A stretch of 64,000 bases of DNA from Maribacter thermophilus. Its GTDB lineage: Bacteria; Bacteroidota; Bacteroidia; Flavobacteriales; Flavobacteriaceae. The position numbers were made by a program, and so were the translations under genes. Each line of letters opens with the position of its first letter. Positions within the stretch are counted from its first letter, which is position 1. The notes beneath the pieces were generated by a model that did not search any database, was not told where the DNA came from, and worked only from the letters and a program-made list of their open reading frames with translations. The DNA lies in contig NZ_LDAS01000001.1 of NCBI RefSeq assembly GCF_001020565.1, positions 286,402 to 350,401 of the forward strand, written 5' to 3'. Shown piece by piece: positions 62,885 to 64,000 of this stretch.

Positions 62885-64000
62885 GTGGAAAAGATTACGG
62901 ATATCCTTAAATTAACAGTGAGTCGATTTTTAAGTAGAAACAAGACAAAATGCCTACAACCATTAATAATGGCCATAGGGTTATTTTTGTTTAATTACAC
63001 TCCTTTACTGGCGCAAAATGGAGCGCAAAAAGATCTATCCGCAAAACTCAAAGAATTAAAACAGCATCCGAATTTTGAAAAGGATACCCTTTACATTGAC
63101 CTGCTTTTTGATATAGGCCGAGAAATTTGTTACTACGATCAAGATAGCTTGTTAAAATTGTCCAAAGAGACCATTAAGCTTAGTCAGGCCATAGATTATA
63201 AGAAAGGGGAGGCAAAAGGCCTTATTAATTTGGGCAGTTATTTTTCCGATACCGGTAAACAAGAGGAGGCCATAACACATTTTAAAGAAGCACTTTCCAT
63301 ATCTGAAAGTATCGGGGATTACGATATATTGTTACGTGCCAAAAACTTTTTGGCCATAGAATATGAATATGACGATCAGTATGCAAAGGCGATCAAACAG
63401 TATTTAGACGGTATTGAAATAGCCAAACAGCACCAATTGGATACGTGGCTGTCCACTTTTTATGTAAACACTTCCAATCACTACCACGATCAAAAAGAGT
63501 ACGAGCAGGCCATTCATTTTTTGACCAAGGCCAAAGAATTGAACGTAAAGGCGGGTAACGATAAGGTGACCGCGGTAACGATGGCCAATTTGGTTTCGGC
63601 CTATATAGAACTGGGCGATTTAAAAAAAGCTTCTGAAAATATAGGGGAAAGCATTCGGCTGTTAGAAGAATTGGGCCTGCGTGAGTGGTTGACCTATGCC
63701 TATGAACTAAAAGCAAATATCTATTTAAAAAAGGAGCAGTACGGTTCGGCACTTTCATGGTTTAAAAAGAGCGAGAAAATCCATGACAGTATTGCTCAAA
63801 TACGGTATAAGATACCTTTGTTCAACGATATGGCCAAAACCTATCTGGGGCTTAGGGATTATGAAAAGTCAGAGACCTACGCCTTAAGGGCATTGGAGTT
63901 TGCTAAAGAGCTGAACAATATTGAAGGTAAGGCAAAAAGCATAAAAATTCTTTATGATATAAAAAAGGAGACCGAAGACCCCATACAGGCACTAGCTTAC
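62885..64000 (+). CDS. TPR-repeat exported protein, N-terminal part (likely sensor/regulator)
   Basis: Frame open from GTG 62885 (preceded by an in-frame TAA at 62879) to the window end, 372 codons, so the 3' part is missing. A basic N-terminus and hydrophobic segment ending 'PLLAQ' form a signal peptide; ATG 62969 is a possible but poorer start because it loses the basic residues. After that come about seven TPR units, for example 'INLGSYFSDTGKQEEAITHFKEAL', 'NTSNHYHDQKEYEQAIHFLTKAKEL', 'YELKANIYLKKEQYGSALSWFKKSE' and 'NDMAKTYLGLRDYEKSETYALRAL'. In Flavobacteria such N-termini usually precede a membrane helix and either a histidine kinase or a LuxR-type DNA-binding domain; which one cannot be seen. 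Confidence 0.85.
   Translation, partial: MEKITDILKLTVSRFLSRNKTKCLQPLIMAIGLFLFNYTPLLAQNGAQKDLSAKLKELKQHPNFEKDTLYIDLLFDIGREICYYDQDSLLKLSKETIKLSQAIDYKKGEAKGLINLGSYFSDTGKQEEAITHFKEALSISESIGDYDILLRAKNFLAIEYEYDDQYAKAIKQYLDGIEIAKQHQLDTWLSTFYVNTSNHYHDQKEYEQAIHFLTKAKELNVKAGNDKVTAVTMANLVSAYIELGDLKKASENIGESIRLLEELGLREWLTYAYELKANIYLKKEQYGSALSWFKKSEKIHDSIAQIRYKIPLFNDMAKTYLGLRDYEKSETYALRALEFAKELNNIEGKAKSIKILYDIKKETEDPIQALAY

Noticed and set aside
63393..63758. 121-codon minus-strand frame at the right end
   Set aside because: It is antisense to clear TPR repeats on the plus strand.
1..64000. CRISPR arrays, tRNA/rRNA genes, insertion sequences, attachment sites
   Set aside because: No spaced direct repeats, cloverleaf-like sequences, transposase or integrase frames or terminal inverted repeats were found by reading; the AT-rich 44.5-54 kb part has no visible mobility gene.

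Overview
The window looks like chromosomal DNA of a member of the Bacteroidota, most likely a marine or algae-associated Flavobacteriaceae (Zobellia/Maribacter-like; the genus is inference). The reasons are three SusC/SusD outer-membrane pairs, a hybrid two-component regulator, GLPGLI and IPT/TIG proteins, lipoprotein signals throughout, class I ribonucleotide reductase with an ATP-cone on NrdB, and promoter elements of the Bacteroidota TAnnTTTG type. No tRNA, rRNA, CRISPR array, transposase or integrase was found.

Layout. 1-5.0 kb (+): end of a susC, susD and a DUF5077/DUF3472/F5-8 lipoprotein, closed by a bidirectional terminator. 5.2-14.8 kb (-): a second glycan locus reading regulator (propeller sensor with LuxR helix-turn-helix), susC, susD, hairpin, glycerophosphodiesterase, GH16 glucanase. 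15.3-21.0 kb (-): tolC-like, RND pump, membrane fusion protein. 21.8-26.2 kb (-): a membrane nucleotide cyclase and a large secreted sortilin-type beta-propeller. 26.4-37.1 kb (-): an island of twelve stress genes in three operons (coiled-coil protein/Usp/small protein; AhpD-like/FtsH/coiled-coil protein/UbiB-like/MgtC-like; Dps/hydroxyacyl-CoA dehydrogenase/HdeD/DUF2238). 37.6-40.7 kb (+): nrdB-nrdA. 40.9-44.5 kb (+): feruloyl-CoA synthetase-like enzyme, Crp/Fnr regulator, pirin. 44.9-49.2 kb (+): an AT-rich accessory cassette of small secreted Cys protein, GLPGLI protein, TonB receptor with a frameshift, and membrane protein. 49.6-61.6 kb (+): xylan-type locus of hybrid regulator, susC, susD, glycan-binding lipoprotein and GH10 xylanase. 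61.8-62.3 kb (-): a second Dps. 62.9 kb to the end (+): start of a TPR protein.

The most striking signal is regulatory. Each of the three stress operons is preceded by an FNR-like dyad, TGA(C/T)-N4-ATCA on the plus strand. In each case it is followed, after exactly 23 nt, by a -7 element TAnnTTT(G/A), which places the dyad near -41 of the predicted start. The second dps has a different dyad with the same geometry, GTAAC-N4-GTTAC, at the same distance. A Crp/Fnr regulator with an FNR-type recognition helix (E..SR) is encoded nearby. This suggests one redox- or oxygen-controlled survival island, with protein quality control, DNA and iron protection, membrane-stress and quinone-linked functions under shared control.

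Two other points deserve attention. The TonB receptor at 46.2-48.8 kb is split exactly at an in-phase A AAA AAG heptamer, the classical -1 slippage sequence. The small secreted protein of the same cassette ends in a segment that resembles the TonB-box/plug-entry motif of that receptor.
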